A model generated the notes under the pieces. The model made no database searches. It saw only the letters and a list, made by a program, of their open reading frames with translations, and was not told the origin of the DNA. Shown here piece by piece: positions 1-5,463 of a DNA stretch of 6,788 bases (positions are counted from its first letter, which is position 1; each line of letters begins with the position of its first letter). Source of the stretch: JAWWPG01 sp037719575 (GTDB taxonomy: Bacteria > Actinomycetota > Actinomycetes > Propionibacteriales > Nocardioidaceae). The stretch lies in the NCBI GenBank assembly GCA_037719575.1, contig JBBJMF010000126.1, positions 1 through 6,788 of the forward strand, in the 5' to 3' direction. Made by a program: the position numbers and the translations under genes.

Positions 1-45
1 GGGTTCGACCGCTTCATCCGCCTCGCCTACCGGTTCGCCGGCTGA
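1..45 (+). CDS. 3' end of an unidentified protein (partial)
   Basis: Frame 1 is open from the window edge and reads GFDRFIRLAYRFAG before a TGA at 43-45. Only 14 residues are visible, too few to name a family. The reading is supported by its position: it stops just before a strong hairpin (56-100) and faces a convergent small gene, as a real gene end would. The mix of basic and aromatic residues would fit the C-terminus of many enzymes. No function is offered. Confidence 0.4.
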   Translation, partial: GFDRFIRLAYRFAG

Positions 46-55
46 CCGCCAGACC

Positions 56-100
56 CCAGTCGGCCGGACCGGAATGGCCTCTCAACCGGACCGGGACTGG
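56..100. terminator. Hairpin between convergent genes, probable bidirectional terminator
   Basis: CCAGTC (56-61) pairs with GACTGG (95-100). After a two-base GG bulge (62-63), CCGGACCGG (64-72) pairs with a second copy (86-94) across one A-A mismatch. That leaves a 13-base loop (73-85). A further pairing, CCGCCAG (46-52) with CTGGCGG (97-103), competes with the outer arm. The stem is very GC-rich and has no U-tract on either strand, as is usual for actinobacterial terminators. It lies 10 bases after the upstream stop codon and 9 bases after the stop of the convergent small gene, so it could serve both. Confidence 0.6.
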
Positions 101-109
101 CGGCGACGC

Positions 110-244
110 TCAGTGCTTCTTGGTGGGCGGGATGATCGGGCTCCCAGTCTTGGCGTTCGCCTTCGCCTGCTTCTCGGCGCGTTTCTCCTTGAGGGACTTG
201 CCGGCCTTCTTGGACAGATGTTGTCGGGGGGACTTGTCAGCCAT
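110..244 (-). CDS. Small Lys-rich basic protein, 44 residues, function unknown
   Basis: The product runs from MADKSPRQHL to PPTKKH and is complete at 44 residues. Eleven are lysine and two arginine against only three acidic residues, so it is strongly basic. The middle (about residues 10-32, from LSKKAGKSLKEKR) is Ala/Lys/Glu-rich and should be helical; the tail has a short SPIIPP turn. There is no signal peptide, membrane segment or cysteine. The ATG at 244 has a good Shine-Dalgarno, AGGGAG at 251-256, with a six-base spacer, which argues for a real gene despite its size. Small proteins of this type recur in actinobacterial genomes from what I know of the group, without an assigned function. 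Binding to nucleic acid or the ribosome is an inference from charge only. It lies 47 bases downstream of the CGNR regulator on the same strand and may be cotranscribed with it. Confidence 0.75.
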   Translation of the reverse strand: MADKSPRQHLSKKAGKSLKEKRAEKQAKANAKTGSPIIPPTKKH

Positions 245-291
245 GGTGGTCTCCCTGGTCGGAAGCCTGGGTGGCTCCGCAGACCTCGACC

Positions 292-864
292 CTACGCTTT
301 CCGTGTCGGCGGGGCGACGGACTTCGCCGCACTCTTGCGACGCCGGAACGCCGCAACGCGGTTCCGGTTCTGACAGCTGACCGAGCAGAAGCGCCGGTGG
401 CCACCCGGCGAGGCGTCGACATACGCATCCGCGCATCGGGTTCCCGCACACGTGCCGAGCCGGTCCACGGGGTGGGAGGTGAGCTGCCGATGCAGAGCGA
501 GCGCTGCAGCCGCCGTGAGCCCATCCCTCTCGTACGCAACCTCCCACACTCCTTCGATCCGGTCGTCAGCGGCGACGAGTGCGGGCCGCACCCGAGCGCG
601 TGCGAGCAGCCCGGTGACGAGCAGAGCGCGCGCGTCTGTGTCGGTCGCAGCGAAGACCGGGTATACCCGGTCGGCCAGCTCACGCAGCCTCGGCTGCGCT
701 GTCGAGCCTGCAGCACGTGCCGGCAGCTCGACTCGAGCCAGCAGGTCTCCCGACGGGGGAAACGCCAGGTGCTGCTCCTCCGCGACGGCTCGAGGGACCG
801 TTCCCCACCCGTTGACCAGGTCGACGAGAACGGCCAGCGGCATGGCGTCGCGGGTGATGATCAC
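292..864 (-). CDS. ABATE-domain / CGNR zinc-finger transcriptional regulator
   Basis: The product is about 190 residues. The N-terminal part (about 1-120) resembles the ABATE domain, with an LVDLVNGWG stretch near residue 14 like the family's usual LVNT motif. The C-terminal 50 residues form the CGNR zinc finger: cysteines 139, 144, 160 and 164 (C-x4-C, then C-x3-C), followed by QNRNR and an Arg/Lys-rich tail (AAFRRRKSAAK). The signature glycine of CGNR is Gln here. Proteins of this family are thought to be DNA-binding regulators, often next to transporter genes. This one is divergent from a LysE-type exporter and probably controls it. Start: GTG 864 is chosen because a TACGAT -10 box ends six bases before it and no Shine-Dalgarno is evident; TTG at 867 and ATG at 843 are alternatives. 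Family identity is secure; ligand and targets are unknown. Confidence 0.88.
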   Translation of the reverse strand: MIITRDAMPLAVLVDLVNGWGTVPRAVAEEQHLAFPPSGDLLARVELPARAAGSTAQPRLRELADRVYPVFAATDTDARALLVTGLLARARVRPALVAADDRIEGVWEVAYERDGLTAAAALALHRQLTSHPVDRLGTCAGTRCADAYVDASPGGHRRFCSVSCQNRNRVAAFRRRKSAAKSVAPPTRKA

Positions 865-870
865 CAAGTC

Positions 871-876
871 ATCGTA
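871..876 (-). promoter_or_regulatory. -10 box of the CGNR regulator gene (predicted, leaderless)
   Basis: Read on the - strand this is TACGAT, a full match to the actinobacterial TANNNT -10 pattern. It ends six bases before GTG 864, so transcription would begin at or next to the start codon. No TTGAC-like -35 box lies 16-19 bases upstream; the perfect inverted repeat at 896-915 occupies that zone instead. Confidence 0.4.
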
Positions 877-895
877 ACGCCTACGAAGACTTGAT

Positions 896-915
896 CGCGT
901 TGCGTAAGCAACGCG
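896..915. promoter_or_regulatory. Perfect 8-bp inverted repeat, candidate operator
   Basis: CGCGTTGC (896-903) and GCAACGCG (908-915) are exact reverse complements around a GTAA centre. The element sits in the divergent CGNR/LysE gap, about 32-51 bases upstream of the predicted start of the regulator transcript, i.e. where its -35 box should be. It is not followed by a gene end, so an operator is likelier than a terminator. The obvious candidate ligand is the neighbouring CGNR protein; this is inferred from position. Confidence 0.5.
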
Positions 916-922
916 GGATACG

Positions 923-952
923 GTAACGTCATGATTACCATATAGACGTTAC
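923..952. promoter_or_regulatory. Second inverted repeat over the exporter promoter, candidate operator
   Basis: GTAACGTC (923-930) and GACGTTAC (945-952) are exact reverse complements, 14 bases apart, and flank the predicted exporter -10 box. The right arm abuts the GGAGG ribosome binding site. The half-site GTAACG recurs at 874-879, overlapping the regulator's own -10 box. A nested GGTAA/TTACC pair (922-926, 935-939) lies inside. The layout suits a repressor acting on both genes. Confidence 0.45.
936..941 (+). promoter_or_regulatory. -10 box of the LysE-type exporter gene (predicted)
   Basis: TACCAT matches TANNNT and lies 21 bases before the exporter ATG, giving a leader of about 14 bases that includes GGAGG at 953-957. 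The overlapping TATAGA at 941-946 is an alternative. No clear -35 box is seen, which fits a gene needing an activator or an extended -10 promoter. Confidence 0.3.
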
Positions 953-962
953 GGAGGACTAC

Positions 963-1589
963 ATGGTCGACCCCGCACTGCTGCCTGGCTTCCTGACCGC
1001 GGTCTTCGTCGTGACCATCGCCCCGGGGCCGGACAACACGTACGTCGCCGCTGTCGCCCTGGCCCGGGGTGCGAGGGCAGGCCTCGAGTCTGCACTGGGC
1101 ATGTCGCTGGGGATGGTCGTGCACGTCACTGCGGCCGCCCTCGGACTGGCCTTCGTGCTGCGGTCGACCCCCCACGCCCTCCTCGCCATCCGCCTCGCCG
1201 GCGCCGCCTACCTCGGCTGGCTCGCCGTGGTCACGCTCCGATCGGTGGGTCGAGACCCGTTCCAGTCTCAAGCCCCCGAAGGCGGCCGAGTGCTGTGGAG
1301 GGCAGTCCTCACGAATCTCACCAACCCGAAGGTGATCATCTTCTTCGCCGCATTCCTCCCGCAGTTCACCCGACCGGAGAACGGACCGCTTACGATCCAG
1401 CTCCTCACCCTCGGCGCGCTGTTCCTGCTCGTGGGCCTGCTGTGCGACAGCCTCGTCGCCGTTTCGGTCGGGCGGATCGGCGATCTGGTCGGGTCCACCG
1501 GCAGAACGGCTCGCGGGCTCACGGTGGTCGCCGGTCTGACGTTCGCATCGCTGGCAGTCATCTTGCTGCTGGAGGCGCTGACCGCTTAG
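963..1589 (+). CDS. LysE/RhtB-family amino-acid exporter
   Basis: This 208-residue inner-membrane protein has the usual length and pattern of the LysE/RhtB (LysE translocator) family. The first helix is followed by the family motif TIAPGPDNTYV (about residues 18-28), then a Gly/Ala-rich second helix (GMSLGMVVHVTAAALGLAFV), a third (LLAIRLAGAAYLGWLAVVTL), a polar loop, the conserved LTNLTNPKVIIFFAAFLPQF (about 117-136) and two C-terminal helices. Relatives export amino acids or related small molecules (lysine, homoserine, threonine, leucine) using the proton gradient; the substrate here cannot be read from sequence. ATG 963 has an excellent GGAGG (953-957) at five bases. The divergent CGNR regulator and palindromes in the gap suggest induction by the exported compound. 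The next gene starts 31 bases on and is probably cotranscribed. Confidence 0.93.
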   Translation: MVDPALLPGFLTAVFVVTIAPGPDNTYVAAVALARGARAGLESALGMSLGMVVHVTAAALGLAFVLRSTPHALLAIRLAGAAYLGWLAVVTLRSVGRDPFQSQAPEGGRVLWRAVLTNLTNPKVIIFFAAFLPQFTRPENGPLTIQLLTLGALFLLVGLLCDSLVAVSVGRIGDLVGSTGRTARGLTVVAGLTFASLAVILLLEALTA

Positions 1590-1609
1590 CCTGCCCGTGG
1601 TGAGCACTC

Positions 1610-1615
1610 GAGGAG
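1610..1615 (+). promoter_or_regulatory. Ribosome binding site that fixes the FMN reductase start
   Basis: GAGGAG lies five bases before GTG 1621. The in-frame GTG at 1597, which would add eight residues, has no such site, so 1621 is preferred. Confidence 0.7.
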
Positions 1616-1620
1616 AACCC

Positions 1621-2343
1621 GTGACCGATACCACCAACGCGCCCGACTTCAGCGCCTTGAAGGCGCTGTTCATCAACTGCACACTGAAGCGGTCCCCGGA
1701 GGAGAGCAACACCCAGGGGCTTGTCGACATCAGTCGCCACATCATGGAAGCGCACGGCGTGGATGTCGACGTGGTCCGAGCCATCGACCACCAGATCGCC
1801 ACGGGAGTCTGGCCCGACATGCGTGAGCACGGCTGGGACGTCGACGACTGGCCGGAGATCTTCGAGAAGGTCACGGCTGCTGACATCCTGGTGCTCGCGG
1901 GACCGATCTGGCTCGGCGACAACAGCTCGATCATGAAGCGGGTGCACGAACGGCTGTACGGCGGCTCACACCTGCTGAACGAAGCCGGGCAGTACCTGTA
2001 CTACGGCCGCGTCGGCGGATGCCTCATCACCGGGAACGAGGACGGTGTCAAGCACTGCGCACACAACGTCCTCTACACGCTGCAGCACATCGGCTACAGC
2101 ATCCCGCCGCAGGCCGACGCCGGCTGGATCGGTGAGGTGGGTCCCGGACCGTCGTACCTCGACCCGGGGTCCGGCGGACCAGAGAACGACTTCACCAACC
2201 GCAACACGACGTTCATGACCTGGAACCTGATGCATCTGGCGAAGCTGCTGAAGGACGCCGGCGGCTTTCCCGCCTATGGCAACCAGCGGTCGGAGTGGGA
2301 CGCCGGATGCCGCTTCGACTTCGAGAACCCCGAGCACCGGTAA
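1621..2343 (+). CDS. Flavodoxin-fold NAD(P)H-dependent FMN reductase family protein
   Basis: The 240-residue protein has a flavodoxin-like layout. The first strand and phosphate loop are LKALFINCTLKRSPEESNT (about residues 13-31). The second FMN contact region is ADILVLAGPIWLGDNSSIMK (about 87-106), and a glycine-rich strand, YYGRVGGCLITGNEDG (about 127-142), precedes the third loop. The C-terminal part carries FMTWNLMHLAKLL and GNQRSEWDAG, a tail usual for one subfamily of NADPH-dependent FMN reductase-like proteins. Such cytoplasmic enzymes reduce flavin or quinone-like substrates with NAD(P)H; the true substrate is not known. The gene is in the same direction as the LysE exporter and 31 bases after it, so the exporter's regulator may also govern it. 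A GTG start is used (see the site at 1610-1615). A hairpin (2369-2384) follows the stop. Confidence 0.88.
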   Translation: MTDTTNAPDFSALKALFINCTLKRSPEESNTQGLVDISRHIMEAHGVDVDVVRAIDHQIATGVWPDMREHGWDVDDWPEIFEKVTAADILVLAGPIWLGDNSSIMKRVHERLYGGSHLLNEAGQYLYYGRVGGCLITGNEDGVKHCAHNVLYTLQHIGYSIPPQADAGWIGEVGPGPSYLDPGSGGPENDFTNRNTTFMTWNLMHLAKLLKDAGGFPAYGNQRSEWDAGCRFDFENPEHR

Positions 2344-2368
2344 GCCGAAGGATGGCCGGCACCGTCGC

Positions 2369-2384
2369 GTGGTCCGCTGACCAC
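2369..2384 (+). terminator. Short hairpin after the FMN reductase gene, possible terminator
   Basis: GTGGTC (2369-2374) and GACCAC (2379-2384) form a perfect 6-bp stem with a CGCT loop, 26 bases past the stop codon. A C-run rather than a U-run follows, so termination is plausible but weak. It lies in the 104-base gap before the ctaG-like gene. Confidence 0.3.
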
Positions 2385-2447
2385 CCCCACGACACAGCCG
2401 TGCTCAAGCGAACGACAATGAGTGCATGACGGTCGAGCCAGGCCTCT

Positions 2448-3488
2448 GTGCCTGACATGGACGTGAGCGGCATCGCGCCACTCACGTGGCACGTGCTGCT
2501 GACGACGTGGCAGCCAAACGTGGTGTGGGACGTGGTCGTGGTCGCGGCACTCACCACGTACGTCGCCGGGCTGCTCGTCGCACGACGTCACAGGACGGGA
2601 GGTCTGCCCTGGTACCGGGTCGTGTCGTTCGTCCTCGGTCTCCTCGTCCTCGTGGCAAGCCTCAACACCGCTATCGAGACCTACAGTCATGTGCTGTTCT
2701 GGGTCCACATGGTCCAGCACCTGCTGCTGATCATGGTCGTCCCCGCGCTGCTCGTCGTCGGTGGCCCGCTCACACTCATGCTGCAGGTGGCCCGTGGACC
2801 CACCCATGAGCGGGTCCGTGCGGGGCTGCACTCGACGCCGGTGGCCTTCCTGACGCATCCCATCGTCGGGTTCCTGCTGTATGCGCTGGTCATCGTGGGC
2901 ACCCACCTCACGTCGTTCATGCAGCAGATGATGCTGCACTCCTGGCTGAACCAGGTCGAACACCTGCTGTATCTGGGAGGTGGCTATCTGTTCCTGCTCC
3001 CGCTGCTCGGTGACGAACCGATCCGCCGACCGCAGCCATACCTCGTCCGGCTGGTGGCACTCTTCGTCGCGATGGCGCCCGAGACCGTCGTCGGCATCGT
3101 GCTGTTGCAGGCCGATCATGAGCTCTTCCCTGCCTACGCGGAGATCCATCGCACGTGGGGGCCGAGTCCCCTGCACGACCTGAACCGCGGTGGCGCCATC
3201 ATGTGGGCGTTCGGTGACGGGCTCATGATGACGTTCATCGTTGCTGTGGTGCTCGTCTACGTTACCCACGCGTCCACCAACGGGACCGCCGGCGGGTGGC
3301 TCGAGGGCGTGCGACACAGCACCCTCGCCCATCACCTCGATGCCACCGGCGAGCACGCCGAACTCGACGTCGCCGACCTCGACGATGACGAGTCGGCGCT
3401 GGCGGCGTACAACCGAATGCTCGGCCGGCTTCACGACCAGTCCGCTCGCAGTGGCGTGGCCGGCGACGAGAACAAGACCGCCCAGTGA
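2448..3488 (+). CDS. ctaG: CtaG/caa3-type cytochrome c oxidase assembly protein
   Basis: This 346-residue membrane protein has about seven hydrophobic helices (roughly residues 25-45, 56-73, 88-106, 135-155, 171-188, 199-220, 248-272). Family marks are the helix-3 histidines in HVLFWVHMVQHLLL (His81, 87, 91), a second pair in MLHSWLNQVEHLL (His164, 172), and the late GGAIMWAFGDGLMM motif (248-261). Proteins of the caa3 CtaG family help assemble cytochrome c oxidase, probably through copper delivery to the CuA/CuB centres; the histidines are the likely metal ligands. In mycobacteria a CtaG domain is fused to a CopD-type part; here it stands alone. The last 70 residues are a hydrophilic acidic tail (ELDVADLDDDES). 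The start is uncertain: GTG 2448 follows an in-frame stop at 2427 and a weak CCAGG, and ATG 2457 is possible. Confidence 0.9.
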   Translation: MPDMDVSGIAPLTWHVLLTTWQPNVVWDVVVVAALTTYVAGLLVARRHRTGGLPWYRVVSFVLGLLVLVASLNTAIETYSHVLFWVHMVQHLLLIMVVPALLVVGGPLTLMLQVARGPTHERVRAGLHSTPVAFLTHPIVGFLLYALVIVGTHLTSFMQQMMLHSWLNQVEHLLYLGGGYLFLLPLLGDEPIRRPQPYLVRLVALFVAMAPETVVGIVLLQADHELFPAYAEIHRTWGPSPLHDLNRGGAIMWAFGDGLMMTFIVAVVLVYVTHASTNGTAGGWLEGVRHSTLAHHLDATGEHAELDVADLDDDESALAAYNRMLGRLHDQSARSGVAGDENKTAQ

Positions 3489-3532
3489 ACCGATCCACGA
3501 GCGTCGCTTGACGGAAGGTGTTGACTAGGCGC

Positions 3533-3973
3533 ATGCCATTGCAAGGAGAGTACGAGCCAAGCTCCAGCCAGTGGGCTCGCGACCAGGTCGAGGAGTACGA
3601 GAGCTCCGGCGGCACGAAGGGAACCACGATGCGTGGCAAGCCCGTCGTGATCCTGACCACCGTCGGCGCGAGGTCCGGCAAGCTGCGGAAGACGCCGCTC
3701 ATGAGGGTGGAGCACGATGGCGCCTACGCCGTCGTCGCGTCGCTCGGCGGCGCGCCGAAGAACCCCGTCTGGTACCACAACATCCGCAACCACCCGCACG
3801 TCGAGCTCCGTGACGGTCCCGCGAGCCAGGACATGACCGCCCGCGAGGTCGTCGGCGAGGAGAAGGACGTGTGGTGGGCGCGGGCGCTCGAGGTCTTGCC
3901 CGACTACGCCGAGTACCAGAAGAAGACCGAACGGCAGATCCCGGTGTTCGTCCTCGAGCCGGTGACGACCTGA
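3533..3973 (+). CDS. F420H2-dependent nitroreductase-family (Ddn-like) oxidoreductase
   Basis: The 146-residue protein fits the deazaflavin-dependent nitroreductase family (DUF385/Ddn-like), which includes the mycobacterial enzyme that activates nitroimidazoles. Visible family blocks are MPLQGEYEPS at the N-terminus, VVILTTVGARSGKLRKTPLM (about 38-57; phosphate-binding Lys/Arg in F420 sites), GGAPKNPVWYHNIRNHPHV (72-90) and DYAEYQKKTERQIPVFVL (124-141). Such split-barrel proteins use reduced F420 for hydride transfer to quinones and other substrates; the native substrate is unknown. ATG 3533 is preferred because the family's N-terminal motif starts there; GTG 3518 would add five residues. No strong Shine-Dalgarno is seen at a good distance (GGAAGG at 3513-3518 is 14 bases away). 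The gene starts 44 bases after ctaG, so cotranscription is possible, and it converges on the TrpB2 gene. Confidence 0.9.
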   Translation: MPLQGEYEPSSSQWARDQVEEYESSGGTKGTTMRGKPVVILTTVGARSGKLRKTPLMRVEHDGAYAVVASLGGAPKNPVWYHNIRNHPHVELRDGPASQDMTAREVVGEEKDVWWARALEVLPDYAEYQKKTERQIPVFVLEPVTT

Positions 3974-3986
3974 GCCGGTGACCCGG

Positions 3987-4017
3987 CGACGTCTCGGGCC
4001 GAGCAGCTCGGACGTCG
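3987..4017. terminator. Hairpin between convergent genes, possible bidirectional terminator
   Basis: CGACGTC (3987-3993) pairs perfectly with GACGTCG (4011-4017). Inside, CGAG (4000-4003) pairs with CTCG (4007-4010), stacking on the outer stem with a six-base bulge (3994-3999). It fills most of the 49-base gap between the F420-dependent oxidoreductase stop and the TrpB2 stop. There is no U-tract. Confidence 0.45.
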
Positions 4018-4022
4018 GATCG

Positions 4023-5405
4023 TCAGCGGGTCAGGGCCGGGAGCCGCTCGAGCGCACTGCTGACCCTGGCCTGGACGTCCGCGTCGTCCCAGGCGTGGTC
4101 GACGATGTCGCCGTGCAGGTAGGCGTCGTACGCCGGCAGGTCGAGGTGGCCGTGTCCGCACAACGCGGTGAGGATCACCTTCTCCTCGCCGGTCTCGACG
4201 CACCGGCGAGCCTCCTCGACGGCGACGGCCAAGGCATGGGTCGGCTCGGGCGCCGGCACGATCCCCTCGGTGCGAGCGAACAGAACGCCCGCGGCGAAGC
4301 ACTCGGACTGCGGCTTCGAAACCGCCTCGAGGAGACCCTGTTCGTAGACGTGGCTGATCAGCGGGCTCATGCCGTGGTAGCGCAGCCCGCCCGCGTGGAT
4401 CGGGTCCGGGATGAAGTCGTGTCCGAGGGTGTGCATCTTCATGAGCGGCGTCATGCCCGCCGTGTCGCCGAAGTCGTACGCGTAGGTGCCCTTCGTCAGC
4501 GAGGGGCATGCCGCAGGCTCGACCGCACGGATGACGGGATCCATCCTGCCGGCCAGCTTCTCCCGCATGAACGGGAACGCGAGGCCACCGAAGTTCGAGC
4601 CGCCACCCGTGCACCCGACCAGCACGTCGGGGGTGTCACCGACCTTGGCGAGCTGGAGCAGCGCCTCCTCGCCGATGACCGTCTGATGCATCAGCACATG
4701 GTTGAGGACACTGCCCAGCGCATAGTTCGTCGCGGGGTCCTGGGCGGCGACCTCGACCGCCTCGCTGATCGCGATGCCTAGGGAGCCGGTCGAGCTCGGG
4801 TCCTGCGCGAGGATGGCTCGCCCGGCGTTGGTCAGGGCTGACGGGCTGGGATGGACGACGCCGCCGAACGTCTCGATCATCATGCGGCGGTAGGGCTTCT
4901 GGTCGTACGACGCCCGCACCTGCCAGATCTCGCACTCGAGGCCGAACTGCGCGCAAGCAAAGGCCAAGGCGGTCCCCCACTGGCCCGCGCCGGTCTCGGT
5001 CGTCAGCTTCTTGATGCCGGCCTTGGCGTTGTAGTAGGCCTGCGCGACAGCAGTGTTGGGCTTGTGCGAACCCGCCGGGGAGACACCCTCGTACTTGTAG
5101 TAGATCCGGGCCGGCGTACCCAGCGCCTTCTCCAGTCGGTGGGCCCGGTAGAGCGGGCTCGGTCTCCACAGCCGGTAGACATCGAGGATCTCGTCGGGAA
5201 TGTCGACGTACTGGTCGGTCGAGACCTCCTGCAGGATCAAGTCCATCGGGAACAGCGGTGCCAGGTCCTCGGGACCTATCGGCTGCCCTGTTCCCGGATG
5301 CAGGACGGGCGGCGGAGGGCTGGGCAGGTCGTGGAGGATGTTGTACCAGCGCGTCGGCATCTCGTCTTCGGTCAGCTCGATCTTGTGCCGCTTGGCCTCG
5401 CTCAT
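4023..5405 (-). CDS. trpB: TrpB2-type tryptophan synthase beta chain (PLP enzyme)
   Basis: At 460 residues this is the long, TrpB2 form rather than the roughly 400-residue TrpB1. Beta-replacement by TrpB joins indole to serine (or an activated serine) to give tryptophan. The PLP lysine is Lys115 in EGVSPAGSHKPNTA; TETGAGQWG (136-144) holds the catalytic Glu137, and the Trp in place of the TrpB1 His after Gln is a TrpB2 mark. GCTGGGSNFGG (264-274) binds the PLP phosphate, and EGIVPAPEPTHA (380-391) and ALCGHGHLDL (414-423) complete the site. TrpB2 proteins usually lack the contacts for TrpA, and no trpA lies here, so indole salvage is the likely role; O-phosphoserine use has been reported for an archaeal relative. 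ATG 5405 has GGAGGG at 5414-5419 with an eight-base spacer. The gene lies 58 bases after the MOSC gene, likely as last of a cluster. Confidence 0.95.
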   Translation of the reverse strand: MSEAKRHKIELTEDEMPTRWYNILHDLPSPPPPVLHPGTGQPIGPEDLAPLFPMDLILQEVSTDQYVDIPDEILDVYRLWRPSPLYRAHRLEKALGTPARIYYKYEGVSPAGSHKPNTAVAQAYYNAKAGIKKLTTETGAGQWGTALAFACAQFGLECEIWQVRASYDQKPYRRMMIETFGGVVHPSPSALTNAGRAILAQDPSSTGSLGIAISEAVEVAAQDPATNYALGSVLNHVLMHQTVIGEEALLQLAKVGDTPDVLVGCTGGGSNFGGLAFPFMREKLAGRMDPVIRAVEPAACPSLTKGTYAYDFGDTAGMTPLMKMHTLGHDFIPDPIHAGGLRYHGMSPLISHVYEQGLLEAVSKPQSECFAAGVLFARTEGIVPAPEPTHALAVAVEEARRCVETGEEKVILTALCGHGHLDLPAYDAYLHGDIVDHAWDDADVQARVSSALERLPALTR

Positions 5406-5463
5406 CTCGTCATCCCTCCATCAATATGGTCGGCGCGTGCCCCGGTGCCCGCCCTCGTGGTTC

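Noticed and set aside
271..894. 207-residue open frame on the + strand opposite the CGNR regulator
   Set aside because: No recognisable domain, and the opposite strand has an intact zinc finger.
896..915. The 8-bp perfect palindrome as a transcription terminator
   Set aside because: It lies between two divergent starts, with no gene ending towards it, so an operator role is more likely.
861..1934. 357-residue open frame on the - strand opposite the LysE and FMN reductase genes
   Set aside because: Low-complexity, Gln/Glu/Arg-rich translation with no family motif; a GC-rich antisense shadow of two well-recognised genes.
2274..3434. 386-residue open frame on the - strand opposite ctaG
   Set aside because: His/Arg/Glu-rich translation without domains; the + strand codes a clear CtaG membrane protein over the same bases.
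3508..3526. TTGACG (3508-3513) and TTGACT (3521-3526) before the F420-dependent oxidoreductase as -35 boxes
   Set aside because: No TANNNT box lies 16-19 bases downstream of either; those positions fall at or inside the coding start.
5406..5463. CATATT on the - strand just before trpB as an internal -10 box
   Set aside because: It fails the TANNNT pattern in register, has no -35 partner, and trpB has a normal Shine-Dalgarno; not enough to call.
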